Part shown: positions 1 to 6,020 of the stretch, in pieces | Position numbering within the stretch: the stretch's first letter is position 1 | Layout of the letters: every line of letters begins with the position of its first letter | Assembly (NCBI GenBank): GCA_005791685.1 | Contig: SXVG01000109.1 | Span: 1 to 14,011, forward strand | Reading direction: 5' to 3' | Origin: Methylotenera sp. | Lineage (GTDB): Bacteria > Pseudomonadota > Gammaproteobacteria > Burkholderiales > Methylophilaceae | DNA: 14,011 nucleotides | Position numbers and translations under genes: made by a program | Notes under the pieces: model-generated | The model's database searches: none | Told to the model about the DNA's origin: nothing | Seen by the model: the letters and a program-made list of their open reading frames with translations, nothing else

Positions 1-248
1 AAAAAAAAGTTCCAATGCAAGCCATTTTTGCTACTTTCTCTTTATATCTCAATGACTTAGCGTGTTTTTGTAATAAAAATAATATCTTTATAAATGAATA
101 ACATACGAAATTATATGAATGTAGATTGTGAGGATAATGCTGAAAGCGATTGAATTATTTTCAAGCAAGAAAATGCACGCTATTTTAGCTAGCGGGTGGC
201 GAAAGAAAGCGAGGTTGGAAGCGGCGAGCGTAGGCCAATAAAAGGGAG
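1..248. other. AT-rich intergenic stretch, no gene seen
   Basis: No coding region or RNA gene is recognisable here, and the stretch is markedly more AT-rich than the rest of the window. Reading on the minus strand, downstream of rnpB, there is a weak hairpin near 176-198 and a perfect TATAAT hexamer (115 to 110) without a convincing -35 box. That hexamer could be the -10 of a minus-strand gene starting beyond the left edge. In Pseudomonas, mraZ of the division cluster lies next to rnpB, so mraZ is a reasonable guess for that neighbour, but nothing inside the window proves it. Confidence 0.5.
176..198 (-). terminator. possible rnpB terminator hairpin
   Basis: On the minus strand a five base-pair stem CGCTA/TAGCG (194-190 with 182-178) surrounds a seven-base loop. 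It can be extended by a few pairs past a bulge and is followed by CATTTTCTT. It lies about 55 bases after the predicted RNase P RNA 3' end, so it could end the transcript. The stem is short and the T-tract is interrupted. Confidence 0.3.
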
Positions 249-655
249 GATTGAAGCTGGCCGATAAGCCGGGTTTTGTAGGCTTTATTGCTAAAGCTGA
301 CAGTCATTCATCTAGGCGTACAATTACTTGTACGCTCGAGCAACCTACCCGCTGGCAGCGCGAGCCGCGCCTTATTTACTTGCGTAAAAATGCCAGCCTA
401 TTTGGTCTTGCTGCAGATGGAGGTTACCGCGTTTCACCGTAACTTAATACGCTCGTCTCTGTGGCCCTATTCCGCGCCTTATGCCCCAAGGCTTGCGCCT
501 ATGAAGTTTTCGACGGACGGCCGTTAGCCGTCATCTTGCTCTGTGCAGCCCGGACTTTCCTCCCTCCACTAAGAGAGCCCGCAGGGGGCTTCCCCATTCA
601 ACTACGCCAGTAAACTGGCAAGTTAAATGTGAACGGCGACTGTCTAGCCAGCTTC
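249..655 (-). ncRNA. rnpB: RNase P RNA, bacterial class A (M1 RNA)
   Basis: This is the catalytic RNA of ribonuclease P, which removes 5' leaders from precursor tRNAs together with the RnpA protein. On the minus strand the conserved core is evident. The P4 5' strand GAGGAAAGTCCGGGC lies at 562-548 and its partner ACCCGGCTTAT near 275-264. Further conserved blocks are GGTAACCTCC (428-419), CAAATAGG (404-397) and CTAGATGAATGACTGTC (315-299). The ends are set by the P1 pairing of GAAGCTGGC (655-647) with GGCCAGCTTC (262-253); P2 pairs AGACAGTC with GACTGTC. The block GGAATAGGGCCACAGAGACGAG is typical of betaproteobacterial RNase P RNAs. The length of about 407 nt is slightly above the E. coli RNA (377). 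The gene lies 36 bp downstream of pyrC, same strand. The 3' end is placed by analogy with E. coli and may be off by a few bases. Confidence 0.96.
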
Positions 656-661
656 ATGTCT

Positions 662-670
662 AGTTTATCA
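662..670 (-). promoter_or_regulatory. extended -10 promoter for rnpB
   Basis: On the minus strand the sequence TGATAAACT (670-662) is an extended -10 element: TG, one base, then the hexamer TAAACT. It ends six bases before the predicted first base of the RNase P RNA (655), which is the correct spacing. No good -35 box is visible upstream, as expected for an extended -10 promoter. It sits in the 36 bp between pyrC and rnpB, so rnpB can be transcribed independently of pyrC. Confidence 0.55.
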
Positions 671-691
671 CGCCAAAGCCACCAGCGACGC

Positions 692-1738
692 TTAAAGTCG
701 TTGCATTTTCCATGCGACAGCTTGGCCAGCACGCAATGGAATGAGGCTGCCTTCATCAAAGGGTAAATGAGTTGGCACATTCCAACTCTCTCTGCGCAAC
801 TGAATGCGGTCTGTGTTGCGTGGCAAACCGTAAAAATCGGCGCCATAAAAACTGGCAAACCCTTCTAACTTATCTAAGGCATTAACCGCATCAAAAGCTT
901 CGGCATACAATTCCATGGCGCTATACGCCGTGTACATGCCAGCGCAACCGCAAGCCGCCTCCTTGGTGTGCTTGGCATGTGGGGCACTGTCCGTGCCTAG
1001 GAAAAACTTAGCTTGGCCTGAGGTGGCAGCCCGCAACAATGCTAGGCGGTGTTCTTCGCGTTTTAATATGGGCAAACAATAATGATGCGGCTGTATGCCG
1101 CCGACAAACATCGCATTACGATTCATCAATAAATGATGGGCGGTAATGGTAGCTGCCACATTAGACGGGGATTGCTGAACAAAATCAGCCGCATCTTTGG
1201 TCGTAATGTGCTCAAACACCAGTTTTAATGCTGGGTAATCCTTAAGCAAGGGTAGCATATGCCGCTCTATAAAAACACGCTCCCTGTCAAACACATCGAC
1301 TTGGGCGTCGGTGACTTCGGCATGCACCAACAAAGGCAAGCCCAGCTTCTCCATCTCGGCCAAGGCCAGTTTGCAATGTGCCAAATCCGTCACGCCAGAA
1401 TCACTATTGGTAGTCGCTCCAGCTGGATACACCTTTACCCCATGCACCACACCACTGGCCACTGCCTGCTTAATTTCCGCAGCGCTGGTGTTATCGGTCA
1501 AATACAAGGTCATTAATGGCTCAAACTTCAGGTCGCTAGGCAATGCCGCTAGGATACGCTGTCTATACGCCATGGCCATGGCTGTGTTAACCACGGGTGG
1601 CCGCAAATTAGGCATAATCATGGCTCTGGCAAATTGCCGTGCGCTATCGGGCAAAACCGCCTTTAAAGCCTCACCGTCACGCAAATGCAAATGCCAGTCA
1701 TCCGGGCGAGTAAGCGTCAAGGTATTGATAGTGGTCAT
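692..1738 (-). CDS. pyrC: dihydroorotase, class II PyrC type
   Basis: PyrC catalyses the reversible cyclisation of N-carbamoyl-L-aspartate to L-dihydroorotate, the third step of de novo pyrimidine synthesis, in the cytoplasm. The 348-residue product has the same length as E. coli PyrC and the binuclear zinc site falls at the same residue numbers. These are H16 and H18 (HLHLRDG), the carboxylated lysine K102 (HGVKVYP), H139 (LLVHAE), H177 (FEHIT) and D250 (LGTDSAPH). The start is fixed by alignment of the N-terminus, with RPDDWHLHLRDG near residue 11. There is no clear Shine-Dalgarno sequence; the gene begins 17 bp after the rsmI stop, so the two are probably co-transcribed and perhaps translationally coupled. 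Its position between rsmI and rnpB is unlike the Pseudomonas order, where rsmI and rnpB adjoin. Identification is secure. Confidence 0.97.
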   Translation of the reverse strand: MTTINTLTLTRPDDWHLHLRDGEALKAVLPDSARQFARAMIMPNLRPPVVNTAMAMAYRQRILAALPSDLKFEPLMTLYLTDNTSAAEIKQAVASGVVHGVKVYPAGATTNSDSGVTDLAHCKLALAEMEKLGLPLLVHAEVTDAQVDVFDRERVFIERHMLPLLKDYPALKLVFEHITTKDAADFVQQSPSNVAATITAHHLLMNRNAMFVGGIQPHHYCLPILKREEHRLALLRAATSGQAKFFLGTDSAPHAKHTKEAACGCAGMYTAYSAMELYAEAFDAVNALDKLEGFASFYGADFYGLPRNTDRIQLRRESWNVPTHLPFDEGSLIPLRAGQAVAWKMQRL

Positions 1739-1755
1739 GGGTGCTTAGACTAAAA

Positions 1756-2622
1756 TTAAGGTTGAGATTGTTTTAATTGCAAGGCAAATTCGTACAAGCT
1801 GTTCTTTTTTTCCTGACTGATGTCAGCGGCCAATTTAACCGCTTGTTTTAAAGGCAATTCAGCCATGAGCAATTTTAACACGCGCGCAGCTTGCTCCGAT
1901 ATGCCCTCCTGGTCCACTACCGGCTCAGGCTCCACCAACAGCACAAACTCGCCGCGTTGCTGATTGGCATCGGCCGTTATCCAGGCCTGCGCCTCGGACA
2001 AAAGGCAAGTGTGTATGGTTTCAAAGGTTTTGGTTAGTTCTCGGGCAATGGTAATACGCCTGCCTGCCCCCAACACTTGCGCCATATCCGCCACACTAAC
2101 AACGATACGGTGCGGCGCTTCATAAAAAACCAAGGTCACCGGCTGAGTTTTTAATGCCTCAAGCACATGGCGCCTAGCCGCACCGCTGGCAGGCAAAAAT
2201 CCATGAAAGAAAAACCCATTTTGCACGATGCCACTTACCGACAAAGCCGCCACTACCGCGCTTGCCCCTGGAATGGGCACGACTTTAATCCCGGCCTGAC
2301 GTATAAAATTCACCACCACGGCACCAGGATCGCTGATGCCTGGCGTGCCAGCATCCGTCACCAGCGCAATGTTTTCTCCTGCTTGCAGTTGCACCAACAA
2401 CTTTGCCGCGGATTGGTGCTCATTGTGCTCGTGCACCGCGATCAATTTTTTACTGATAGCAAAATGCCCCAATAAGCCAGCAGTATGACGCGTGTCCTCG
2501 GCCGCAATGGCATCCACGGCTTTTAAGGTCTCCAATGCACGCAAGCTGATATCACTTAAATTACCGATAGGCGTGGCCACCACATATAATGTACCCAGCT
2601 CATTTCTAATCGATTCGTTCAT
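1756..2622 (-). CDS. rsmI: 16S rRNA (cytidine-1402 2'-O)-methyltransferase
   Basis: RsmI (formerly YraL) transfers a methyl group from S-adenosylmethionine to the 2'-hydroxyl of C1402 in the decoding centre of 16S rRNA. The 288-residue protein (E. coli RsmI is 286) has the family signature GTLYVVATPIGNLSDIS at 10-26, AEDTRHT at 41-47, the SAM-site segment LVTDAGTPGISDPG at 87-100 and PIPGASA at 117-123. This is the tetrapyrrole methylase (SAM-MT III) fold. It is divergent from yraN with only 34 bp between the two start codons, and pyrC follows 17 bp after its stop. No Shine-Dalgarno sequence is visible before the ATG. The rsmI/yraN pairing is ancient and widespread in proteobacteria, which supports both calls. 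Confidence 0.96.
   Translation of the reverse strand: MNESIRNELGTLYVVATPIGNLSDISLRALETLKAVDAIAAEDTRHTAGLLGHFAISKKLIAVHEHNEHQSAAKLLVQLQAGENIALVTDAGTPGISDPGAVVVNFIRQAGIKVVPIPGASAVVAALSVSGIVQNGFFFHGFLPASGAARRHVLEALKTQPVTLVFYEAPHRIVVSVADMAQVLGAGRRITIARELTKTFETIHTCLLSEAQAWITADANQQRGEFVLLVEPEPVVDQEGISEQAARVLKLLMAELPLKQAVKLAADISQEKKNSLYEFALQLKQSQP
2561..2590 (+). promoter_or_regulatory. candidate sigma70 promoter for yraN
   Basis: On the plus strand, inside the 5' end of the divergent rsmI gene, a perfect TATAAT (2585-2590) lies 18 bp after TTACCG (2561-2566), a three-of-six match to the -35 consensus. Transcription would begin near 2597, about 60 bases before the yraN start. This is a sequence match only. 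Confidence 0.35.
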
Positions 2623-2656
2623 AATGAAAGTTTAACGCCAAGCAGCGCTAACGCCT

Positions 2657-3010
2657 ATGAAAATCAATCAAAATAATCCTGGCTTACCGGCTGAAAACTT
2701 AGCGGCCAGCTATTTGATTGAGCGCGGTCTAAAACTACTGGTGAAAAATTACCACAGTCGGTTTGGTGAAATTGATTTAATTATGCAAGACGAAAATACC
2801 CTGGTGTTCGTCGAAGTCAGGCTGAGAACAACGCAACGATTTGGTAATGCCGGCGCCAGCATTACCAAACAAAAACAAGCCAAACTGATACGCACCGCCT
2901 TACATTATTTGCAACAACATGGCCAAGTGGCTTGCCGCTTTGACGCTGTATTAATGAACAAAGCCGATGTCGACCACTTAGTGTGGTTACGTAATGCATT
3001 TGACGCATAA
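2657..3010 (+). CDS. yraN: UPF0102 family protein YraN
   Basis: The 117-residue product belongs to the UPF0102/YraN family, small cytoplasmic proteins with a restriction-endonuclease-like (Holliday-junction-resolvase-like) fold whose exact role is not settled. The family signature is clear: GEIDLIMQ at 37-44, LVFVEVRLR at 49-57 (the acidic and basic residues D40, E53 and R55 form the putative nuclease-like site), then FGNAGASIT at 62-70 followed by KQKQ. Length is normal for the family. No good Shine-Dalgarno sequence precedes the ATG; the start is supported by the standard N-terminal length ahead of the G-x-x-x-E helix (AENLAASYL). It lies head to head with rsmI and 66 bp ahead of the BON lipoprotein gene, matching the E. 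coli yraL/yraN/yraP neighbourhood, except that lpoA and diaA are absent. Confidence 0.94.
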   Translation: MKINQNNPGLPAENLAASYLIERGLKLLVKNYHSRFGEIDLIMQDENTLVFVEVRLRTTQRFGNAGASITKQKQAKLIRTALHYLQQHGQVACRFDAVLMNKADVDHLVWLRNAFDA

Positions 3011-3076
3011 AAGGCGTATCATTCGCAAAAAATAGACGTGATGATCTAATTGCCCTTCAATTTCAAGGAGTCCACC

Positions 3077-3661
3077 ATGCAGTTAAACAGCAACAACAGT
3101 GCCCTCAAACTTATCCTGTGCTTAGCATTCATAAGCCAACTGAGCGCTTGCGTACCAGTAGTGGTCGGCGGCGCAGCAGCAGGCGGTGCCATGGTAAGCG
3201 ATAGACGCACTTCAGGCATATACGTGGAAGACGAAAACATCGAACTTAAAGCCCTAAAAATGATAGAAACGGACTTGGGTTCAACCGCCCACGTTAATGT
3301 CACCAGCTACAACCGCAATGTTCTCCTCACCGGCGAAGTACTCTCTGCCGAAGTAAAAGCAAAAGCGGAGAGCATGATCAAAACCATTACCAATGTACGC
3401 GGCATCACCAATGAAATTGCCATCGGTGAAAAATCGTCCATCAGCTCACGCAGCAATGACGCCTACTTAACCACCAAAATCAAAACCCAATTTGTTACGG
3501 AAAATAAATTTTCCGCCAACTACGTCAAAGTAATCACGGAAAACAATGTGGTCTATTTACTTGGCATCGTTACCAAATCCGAAGCCGATGCCGCTACTGA
3601 AATAGCCAGCAACACCAGTGGGGTACATAAGGTGGTTAAATTATTTGAATACCAACCGTAA
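3077..3661 (+). CDS. dolP: outer-membrane BON-domain lipoprotein, DolP/YraP type
   Basis: This 194-residue protein resembles E. coli DolP (YraP, 191 aa), an outer-membrane lipoprotein with two BON domains that binds anionic phospholipids and supports envelope integrity and BAM function. A signal peptide with hydrophobic core LKLILCLAFIS ends in the lipobox LSAC, with the lipidated cysteine at residue 25. A Gly/Ala-rich stretch (VVVGGAAAGGAMVSDRRTSG) follows. BON domain 1 runs from about 48 to 117 (HVNVTSYNRNVLLTGEV) and BON domain 2 from about 127 to 194 (TTKIKTQF, then VVYLLGIVT). The ATG at 3077 is chosen because AAGGAG lies 7 bp upstream; an in-frame TTG at 3050 would add nine residues before the signal peptide and lacks such a site. 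The location next to yraN is the conserved one, though diaA is missing between them. Confidence 0.93.
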   Translation: MQLNSNNSALKLILCLAFISQLSACVPVVVGGAAAGGAMVSDRRTSGIYVEDENIELKALKMIETDLGSTAHVNVTSYNRNVLLTGEVLSAEVKAKAESMIKTITNVRGITNEIAIGEKSSISSRSNDAYLTTKIKTQFVTENKFSANYVKVITENNVVYLLGIVTKSEADAATEIASNTSGVHKVVKLFEYQP

Positions 3662-3724
3662 ACACAGCCAGCTCTCACTGTTACCCTAGGCTGATACACC
3701 CAACCTTTATAGACAAAAACCTTA

Positions 3725-4042
3725 ATGACCAGCAATCAAAATACAACGCCCCCTACCGGGGAAATTATCATACAAAGCAACACGCGCGCCGGCAAACCTT
3801 TTCGCCCTAGCGATTGGGTAGACCGCATGTGCAGTAGCTATGCCTCCTTTGGTGAAGACCGCAAATTAAAATACTCACCCTACCTAAAACCGAAAGTGAT
3901 GGGCGGGGTGCGTTGTTTGGCAGTGGACCTGAAACTAAAAACCGTGAACCCGGATGGCTACGCTCAACTCATGCATTTTGCCGAAGAAAATCAACTTAAC
4001 ATTGTCGACGGCCAAGGCAACAGCATCGCTGCACCTCAATAA
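3725..4042 (+). CDS. DUF3579 family protein
   Basis: A 105-residue soluble protein without signal peptide or membrane segment. The central part, with RPSDWVDRMCSSYASFG at about 27-43, LKYSPYLKPKVMGGVRCLAVD at 48-68 and a C-terminal MHFAEENQLNI, matches the DUF3579 family, small proteins found mainly in betaproteobacteria and without assigned biochemical function. It starts 63 bp after dolP on the same strand. No clear terminator separates the two, so they may share a transcript; trxA follows after 114 bp with its own candidate promoter. No strong Shine-Dalgarno sequence precedes the ATG. The family call is from memory of the sequence pattern; no function is proposed. Confidence 0.82.
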   Translation: MTSNQNTTPPTGEIIIQSNTRAGKPFRPSDWVDRMCSSYASFGEDRKLKYSPYLKPKVMGGVRCLAVDLKLKTVNPDGYAQLMHFAEENQLNIVDGQGNSIAAPQ

Positions 4043-4089
4043 AAATACCGCTAAACACTGGCCTGAAAAGGCTGTTTTGAATTTGCCCC

Positions 4090-4118
4090 TTCACTAAAAC
4101 GGTTTTTTTCGTTACGAT
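4090..4118 (+). promoter_or_regulatory. candidate sigma70 promoter for trxA
   Basis: TTCACT (4090-4095) and TACGAT (4113-4118) are separated by exactly 17 bp containing a T-rich run. Each matches four of the six consensus bases. The predicted transcript would start around 4125, about 32 bases before the trxA ATG. Sequence match only. Confidence 0.4.
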
Positions 4119-4156
4119 ACGCATTCATTTAAAGTATTAATCCAATCGAGGTTTTC

Positions 4157-4483
4157 ATGAGTGAACATATAACACACCTTAACGATGCGACTTTTGAGCA
4201 AGATGTGCTTCAGTCGCAACTTCCTGTTTTAGTAGACTACTGGGCAGAATGGTGTGGGCCTTGCAAAATGATTGCACCTATCTTAGATGAGATCGCTCAA
4301 GAATACGCTGGCCGACTAAAAGTGGGCAAACTGAATATAGACGACAACCAACTGACTCCACCGAAATACGGCATACGCGGCATTCCTACCCTAATGCTGT
4401 TTAAAAATGGCAACGTGGAAGCGACCAAAGTGGGTGCCTTGTCTAAATCACAATTAACCGCATTTATTGACAGCAACATTTAA
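4157..4483 (+). CDS. trxA: thioredoxin 1
   Basis: The 108-residue product is a canonical cytoplasmic thioredoxin, a dithiol-disulfide reductant recycled by thioredoxin reductase. It has the active site WCGPC with cysteines at 33 and 36, a buried Asp in the preceding strand (VDYW, D27), and the cis-proline loop GIRGIPTLMLF with P77. The length equals that of E. coli TrxA. The ATG at 4157 is supported by CGAGG five bases upstream. One mild oddity is LTPPKYGI before the cis-Pro strand, where most thioredoxins have a small residue instead of the first proline. The gene is followed by a strong terminator-like hairpin and then rho, the same trxA-rho order as in many beta- and gammaproteobacteria. 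Confidence 0.97.
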   Translation: MSEHITHLNDATFEQDVLQSQLPVLVDYWAEWCGPCKMIAPILDEIAQEYAGRLKVGKLNIDDNQLTPPKYGIRGIPTLMLFKNGNVEATKVGALSKSQLTAFIDSNI

Positions 4484-4497
4484 ACCCATTACGCTGT

Positions 4498-4517
4498 GCA
4501 CATTATCGAGAATGTGC
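4498..4517 (+). promoter_or_regulatory. hairpin overlapping the trxA terminator
   Basis: GCACATT (4498-4504) and AATGTGC (4511-4517) form a perfect seven base-pair stem with a six-base loop. The last four bases of its 3' arm (GTGC, 4514-4517) are also the first four bases of the terminator stem at 4514-4544. The two structures cannot form fully at the same time. It could act as an antiterminator or simply be incidental. Confidence 0.45.
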
Positions 4518-4549
4518 TTGATGTAAGCCCCTCAAATCAAGCACTTTTT
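4514..4549 (+). terminator. intrinsic terminator between trxA and rho
   Basis: GTGCTTGAT (4514-4522) pairs perfectly with ATCAAGCAC (4536-4544), a nine base-pair stem with a 13-base loop, directly followed by TTTTT (4545-4549). It lies 30 bases after the trxA stop and about 70 bases before rho, so it ends or attenuates the trxA transcript. The stem is only moderately GC-rich, so some read-through into rho is likely. Confidence 0.7.
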
Positions 4550-4610
4550 CAAACCCTTCTTTCTATCTATCCCTAGCTTCAAACCTTCCCTAATCAAATC
4601 TTGTTTTAGT
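4550..4610 (+). promoter_or_regulatory. C-rich, G-poor rho leader (rut-like)
   Basis: Between the terminator and the rho ribosome-binding region about 60 bases contain roughly 19 C and only 3 G, mostly in CC, TC and CCC runs spaced by a few bases, with little chance of secondary structure. This is the composition Rho prefers when loading on RNA. In E. coli, rho is autoregulated by Rho-dependent attenuation in its leader, so this stretch is a candidate autoregulatory rut site. No convincing sigma70 promoter for rho is visible in it. Confidence 0.45.
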
Positions 4611-4618
4611 GAGCCTTC

Positions 4619-5878
4619 ATGCACTTATCCGACCTTAAACATCTCCCCGTTACCGAATTAGTTGAAATGGCGATTGCCGACGACATAGACAATGCCAGTC
4701 GGATGCGCAAACAAGATTTGATCTTTGCCATCCTTAAACACAAGGCCAAAAAGGGTGAAAGCATTTTTGGCGATGGCACACTAGAAGTGTTGCAAGATGG
4801 CTTCGGATTTTTGCGCTCCCCTGACACCTCTTATTTAGCCGGCCCAGACGATATTTACGTTTCGCCTTCGCAAATTCGCCGCTTCAATTTGCATACCGGT
4901 GACAGCATACAGGGTGAAATTCGCATTCCTAAGGACGGCGAACGCTATTTTGCCTTGGTCAAAGTCGACGTGGTTAACGGTGAAGCCCCGGAAAACACCA
5001 AGCATAAGATTCTATTTGAAAACCTAACCCCACTCTTTCCAACTGTCCCGCTTACCTTAGAGCGCGACATTAAGGGCGTAGAAAACATTACCAGCCGCGT
5101 TATAGACATGATCGCGCCGATAGGCCGTGGGCAACGTGGCTTATTAGTAGCCAGCCCAAAAAGCGGCAAAACGGTGATGATGCAAAATATCGCCCATGCC
5201 ATTACCGCCAATCACCCCGATGTGATTTTAATCGTGCTGTTAATTGACGAACGCCCTGAGGAAGTGACAGAAATGACGCGTTCGGTTCAAGGTGAAGTGG
5301 TGGCCTCAACCTTTGATGAGCCAGCGACACGCCACGTACAAGTGGCCGAGATGGTGTTAGAAAAAGCCAAGCGCTTAGTCGAACACAAAAAAGACGTGGT
5401 TATTTTACTCGACTCCATTACCCGCCTAGCCCGTGCTTACAATACCGTTATCCCATCATCCGGCAAAGTCTTAACTGGTGGGGTGGACGCCAATGCCTTA
5501 CAACGCCCAAAACGATTCTTTGGTGCAGCCCGTAACGTTGAAGAAGGTGGCTCATTAACCATCATAGCGACGGCTTTGGTTGATACCGGTTCACGCATGG
5601 ACGACGTGATTTATGAGGAATTCAAAGGTACCGGCAACATGGAAATCCATCTTGATCGCAAAATGGCTGAAAAACGCCAGTACCCTGCTATCAATGTTAA
5701 TAAATCCGGTACCCGTCGCGAAGAGTTGCTTATCGAAAAAGACGTGCTACAGAAAATTTGGGTGCTACGCAAACTGCTTTATCCCATGGACGACATTGAG
5801 GCCATGGAATTCTTACTCGACAAGATTAAAGCCACCAAAAATAATGCGGACTTTTTTGACAGCATGCGTAGGGGCTAA
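4619..5878 (+). CDS. rho: transcription termination factor Rho
   Basis: Rho is the hexameric RNA-dependent ATPase/helicase that terminates transcription at rut-containing sites. The 419-residue product has exactly the E. coli length and numbering. The N-terminal helical region (1-47) is followed by a cold-shock-like primary RNA-binding domain with GFGFLRS at 61-67. The RecA-type motor has Walker A ASPKSGKT at 178-185 (K181, K184), catalytic E211-R212, Walker B ILLDSITR with D265, the secondary-site Q loop LTGGVDANAL from 285 and the arginine finger R366 (SGTRRE). There is no insertion domain of the kind seen in high-GC bacteria. The ATG at 4619 follows a weak GTGAG. The C-rich leader suggests autoregulation. 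rpmE2 follows 142 bp downstream with its own candidate promoter. Confidence 0.98.
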   Translation: MHLSDLKHLPVTELVEMAIADDIDNASRMRKQDLIFAILKHKAKKGESIFGDGTLEVLQDGFGFLRSPDTSYLAGPDDIYVSPSQIRRFNLHTGDSIQGEIRIPKDGERYFALVKVDVVNGEAPENTKHKILFENLTPLFPTVPLTLERDIKGVENITSRVIDMIAPIGRGQRGLLVASPKSGKTVMMQNIAHAITANHPDVILIVLLIDERPEEVTEMTRSVQGEVVASTFDEPATRHVQVAEMVLEKAKRLVEHKKDVVILLDSITRLARAYNTVIPSSGKVLTGGVDANALQRPKRFFGAARNVEEGGSLTIIATALVDTGSRMDDVIYEEFKGTGNMEIHLDRKMAEKRQYPAINVNKSGTRREELLIEKDVLQKIWVLRKLLYPMDDIEAMEFLLDKIKATKNNADFFDSMRRG

Positions 5879-5891
5879 TCGGCTAGGTTTA

Positions 5892-5930
5892 ATTTACAAG
5901 CTATCCTTGCATAGCAAGGAAAATGTAAAT
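5892..5930. repeat. long two-part inverted repeat over rpmE2 promoter
   Basis: An inner perfect seven-base repeat TCCTTGC/GCAAGGA (5904-5910 and 5914-5920) around ATA lies inside an outer perfect seven-base repeat ATTTACA/TGTAAAT (5892-5898 and 5924-5930). All are centred near 5912. No T-tract follows on either strand, so it is not a standard terminator. Its right arm abuts the TATAAT at 5930-5935 and its centre overlaps the candidate -35. It may be an operator for a dimeric repressor or a non-canonical rho 3' end structure. Confidence 0.5.
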
Positions 5931-5935
5931 ATAAT
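5907..5935 (+). promoter_or_regulatory. candidate sigma70 promoter for rpmE2
   Basis: A perfect -10 hexamer TATAAT (5930-5935) lies 17 bp after TTGCAT (5907-5912), which keeps the TTG of the -35 consensus. Transcription would start near 5942, giving a leader of about 79 bases before the rpmE2 ATG. The promoter is embedded in the inverted repeat at 5892-5930. Confidence 0.5.
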
Positions 5936-5955
5936 GCCGGGTTCTTACGAAATCA

Positions 5956-6003
5956 GGTGCTAGCATCTGGCACCCATACATTTAAGTGCCGTATCATTCG
6001 GCA
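5956..6003 (+). promoter_or_regulatory. rpmE2 leader with mutually exclusive hairpins
   Basis: Two small hairpins can form: GGTGC (5956-5960) with GCACC (5970-5974), and TGCCG (5987-5991) with CGGCA (5999-6003). A third pairing, GGCAC (5969-5973) with GTGCC (5986-5990), uses one arm of each and excludes both. The last hairpin ends five bases before the GAGG ribosome-binding site (6009-6012). Such an arrangement fits an autoregulatory leader, as known for L31 genes in some bacteria, but the stems are short and the idea is an inference. Confidence 0.35.
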
Positions 6004-6020
6004 AAATTGAGGTTACTATT

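Noticed and set aside
251..527. Two overlapping plus-strand ORFs of 63 and 79 codons
   Set aside because: They lie within and antisense to the RNase P RNA gene, whose conserved core accounts for the sequence.
1311..1748. 145-codon plus-strand ORF antisense to pyrC
   Set aside because: The product has no recognisable family pattern, and the opposite strand encodes a complete PyrC with all metal ligands.
2622..2637. TAAACT placed so that rsmI mRNA would be leaderless
   Set aside because: There is no -35 and no extended -10 TG, so the single hexamer is not enough evidence.
3050..3076. In-frame TTG start for the BON lipoprotein
   Set aside because: The ATG at 3077 has an AAGGAG site at correct distance and gives a proper lipoprotein signal peptide.
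4056..4077. Hairpin with T-run after the DUF3579 gene
   Set aside because: The stem is only about three strong pairs plus wobbles, too weak to call a terminator.
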